NCBI GenBank assembly: GCA_021234155.1
Contig: JAJEKV010000104.1
Span: 3,087,985-3,151,984, forward strand
DNA length: 64,000 bases
DNA from: Isoetes taiwanensis
Taxonomy: Eukaryota > Streptophyta > Lycopodiopsida > Isoetales > Isoetaceae
Reading direction: 5' to 3'
Made by a program: the position numbers and the translations under genes
Notes under the pieces: generated by a model
What the model was told of the DNA's origin: nothing
The model's database searches: none
What the model saw: only the letters and a program-made list of their open reading frames with translations
Shown here: piece by piece, positions 63,021 to 64,000 of the stretch
How the letters are laid out: each line of letters begins with the position of its first letter
Numbering within the stretch: position 1 is the first letter of the stretch

Positions 63021-64000
63021 TGGTGCCTCAGCTGCTGCAGACCCTCCAGTTACAGATGGCACAGATACAGAGCCTTCAGTCTTCACTTACTTCTGACGCT
63101 TCCATTAGGGATTTTTTGAGATCATAAAAGGGCCTTCTAAGAACTGTTGAGTAAGCTATATGAACTACCAATCAGAAAACTGTATTAGTAATCCAATCAG
63201 CAAAACAGTTATAACTAACTCACTGGATCACATTTTCTACCATAATTGTTGATAGAAAAGTCCAAATGAGCTCTTGTTTAGTGCAATAGATAGATCTCAT
63301 TGAGATCTTTCCAACCTTGGGTGGTTTGCATATCTTTTAGCCCTGTAGGAGAGTAAAAAATGGTAAAAACTATCTTTTTTGGAGTTTTGACAATCATAAG
63401 TGGTTAAAATATGTGCAAAGCACCTAAGGTTGGAAAGATCTCAACGAGATCTATCTATTGCACTAAACGAGAGCTCATTTGGACTTTTCTATCAACAGTT
63501 ATGCTAGAAAATGTGATTCAGTGAGTTAGTTATAACAGTTTTGCTGACTGGACCCGTCAGGCTCTGATTTCTGATTGGTAATTCGTTTATCTTCATTTGG
63601 CTTAGTTGGCATGTTTTGAAGGCCCTTTTTTAATCTCAAAAAAACCTAATGTGTGCATGAGCAGATTGAGGTGCTTCGCCAGGAGGTTCAAGAACGGGCG
63701 TCTCGGTCTGTTCCCAACTTTAAGAGGGAATCGTCGCGCCACCAATATGAGTTCCTTTGGGCCACGGAGTCAAGATTCCGGGAGCTTCATGCCCATTTGG
63801 CAGCTTTGTTCCCTCGGGTGCCCGACACGATTCTTCAGATTATTGAGGAAGATAAGGCTGCCACTCTGCAGAGGATGAAGTTTTTGATTATTGCTGATCG
63901 CGAAGGCTATAATGTCGCCCTGGATTTTGATGACTATGCGGGCCCCGCTTTATCTGCTGATGATTCCAGGAAATTGAAGCTAGCTCTGCAAATGCACCGT
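63021..64000 (+). pseudogene. DIRS-like ORF1 (gag-like), interrupted by a MITE
   Basis: ATG at 63021: MVPQLLQTLQLQMAQIQSLQ, SSLTSDAS, cut by the MITE at 63103-63651. Right of it the same coiled-coil continues: HEQIEVLRQEVQERASRSVP, then NFKRESSRHQYEFLWATESR, a helical part PDTILQIIEEDKAATLQRMK, and FLIIADREGYNVALDFDDYA, LSADDSRKLKLALQMHR to the window edge. 'P-x-F-K-x-K-x-x-x-x-Q-Y-x-F', a helix of ~50 residues, 'R-x-K-x-L-x-I-A-D-R' and an acidic D-D-R-K segment is the pattern of DIRS ORF1 proteins. The first ATG is chosen because the coil begins there. Without the MITE the two parts lie close to the same helix register. Confidence 0.6.
63103..63651. mobile_element. Foldback MITE, copy 2 (549 bp)
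   Basis: Same ends as copy 1 (CATTAGGGATTTTTTGAGAT ... ATCTCAAAAAAACCTAATG) and the same palindromic interior. Copies differ at scattered bases (for example ctgttgag versus ctgctgac near the left end). Left flank gacgcttc, right flank tgtgcatg; no target duplication is evident. It interrupts the DIRS-like ORF1 between two coil segments. Confidence 0.9.

Larger units (their letters stand above)
62095..64000 (+). mobile_element. DIRS-like tyrosine-recombinase retrotransposon, 5' part
   Basis: Begins where similarity to the H3-module family ends (gctatca at 62094; the related sequence at 48712-48760 in reverse continues differently). The first 60 bases contain two short hairpins. A ~0.9-kb leader with an internal duplication precedes ORF1 at 63021. 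The assignment rests on ORF1. The RT/RH, methylase and tyrosine recombinase expected downstream lie outside the window, so the class cannot be confirmed here. Confidence 0.6.

Overview
The window is repeat-dominated nuclear DNA from a land plant. It holds no bacterial-style gene, rRNA, tRNA or CRISPR array, and no complete, unbroken host gene that I can support. Evidence for a plant is the set of recognisable fragments: a PLS-type pentatricopeptide repeat, a calcineurin-B-like (CBL) exon, CLASP exons with a GT-AG intron, a plant LRR fragment, plant-type Ty3 chromoviruses primed by initiator Met-tRNA, and an L1 ORF1 with a DUF4283-like fold. A DIRS-like element and LINE ORF1 proteins of the coiled-coil/RRM type point to a large-genome non-angiosperm such as a fern or lycophyte. 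That placement is an inference of low to moderate strength.

Layout. 1-9279: fragments of at least three LINE copies. One has ORF1 and ORF2 in the same frame split by a single amber codon; another has a CBL exon lying between its ORF1 and ORF2 remains. 9280-28091: a minus-strand Ty3 chromovirus with both LTRs, a PBS, an in-frame deletion of RT/RNase H, and LINE-tail insertions in its gag and 5' LTR. Its integrase is split by a second, complete plus-strand chromovirus (10749-22607, 5-bp target duplication GTGCT), which itself carries a foldback MITE inside its reverse transcriptase. 28097-31083: a perfect hairpin followed by a cluster of unrelated gene pieces (PPR-like, an unidentified coding piece, CLASP, DNA-methylase-like C-terminus). 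31084-33413: AT-rich sequence with no gene. 33414-44511: a third, structurally complete but frameshifted Ty3 element on the minus strand (target duplication TCTGT), with a ~3.3-kb coding-like region between integrase and 3' LTR.

44517-62094 is a mosaic of direct and inverted duplications. A ~2.1-kb module carrying a divergent histone-H3-family pseudogene and an LRR fragment occurs twice in opposite orientation (45126-47236 and 55705-57827). A ~2.7-kb block (52841-55556) recurs at 57901-60614, and a ~1-kb block recurs at 50382-51418 and 51828-52838. Shuffled pieces reappear at 60655-62094. From about 62095 to the window end lies the 5' part of a DIRS-like tyrosine-recombinase retrotransposon; its ORF1 is interrupted by the second copy of the same foldback MITE.

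The parts do not form a pathway. The window records sequential insertion: chromovirus into LINE remains, chromovirus into chromovirus, MITE into chromovirus and into DIRS, LINE tails into chromovirus. Capture or duplication of host gene pieces is the second theme. Coordinates of repeat boundaries were read by eye and may be off by a few bases.
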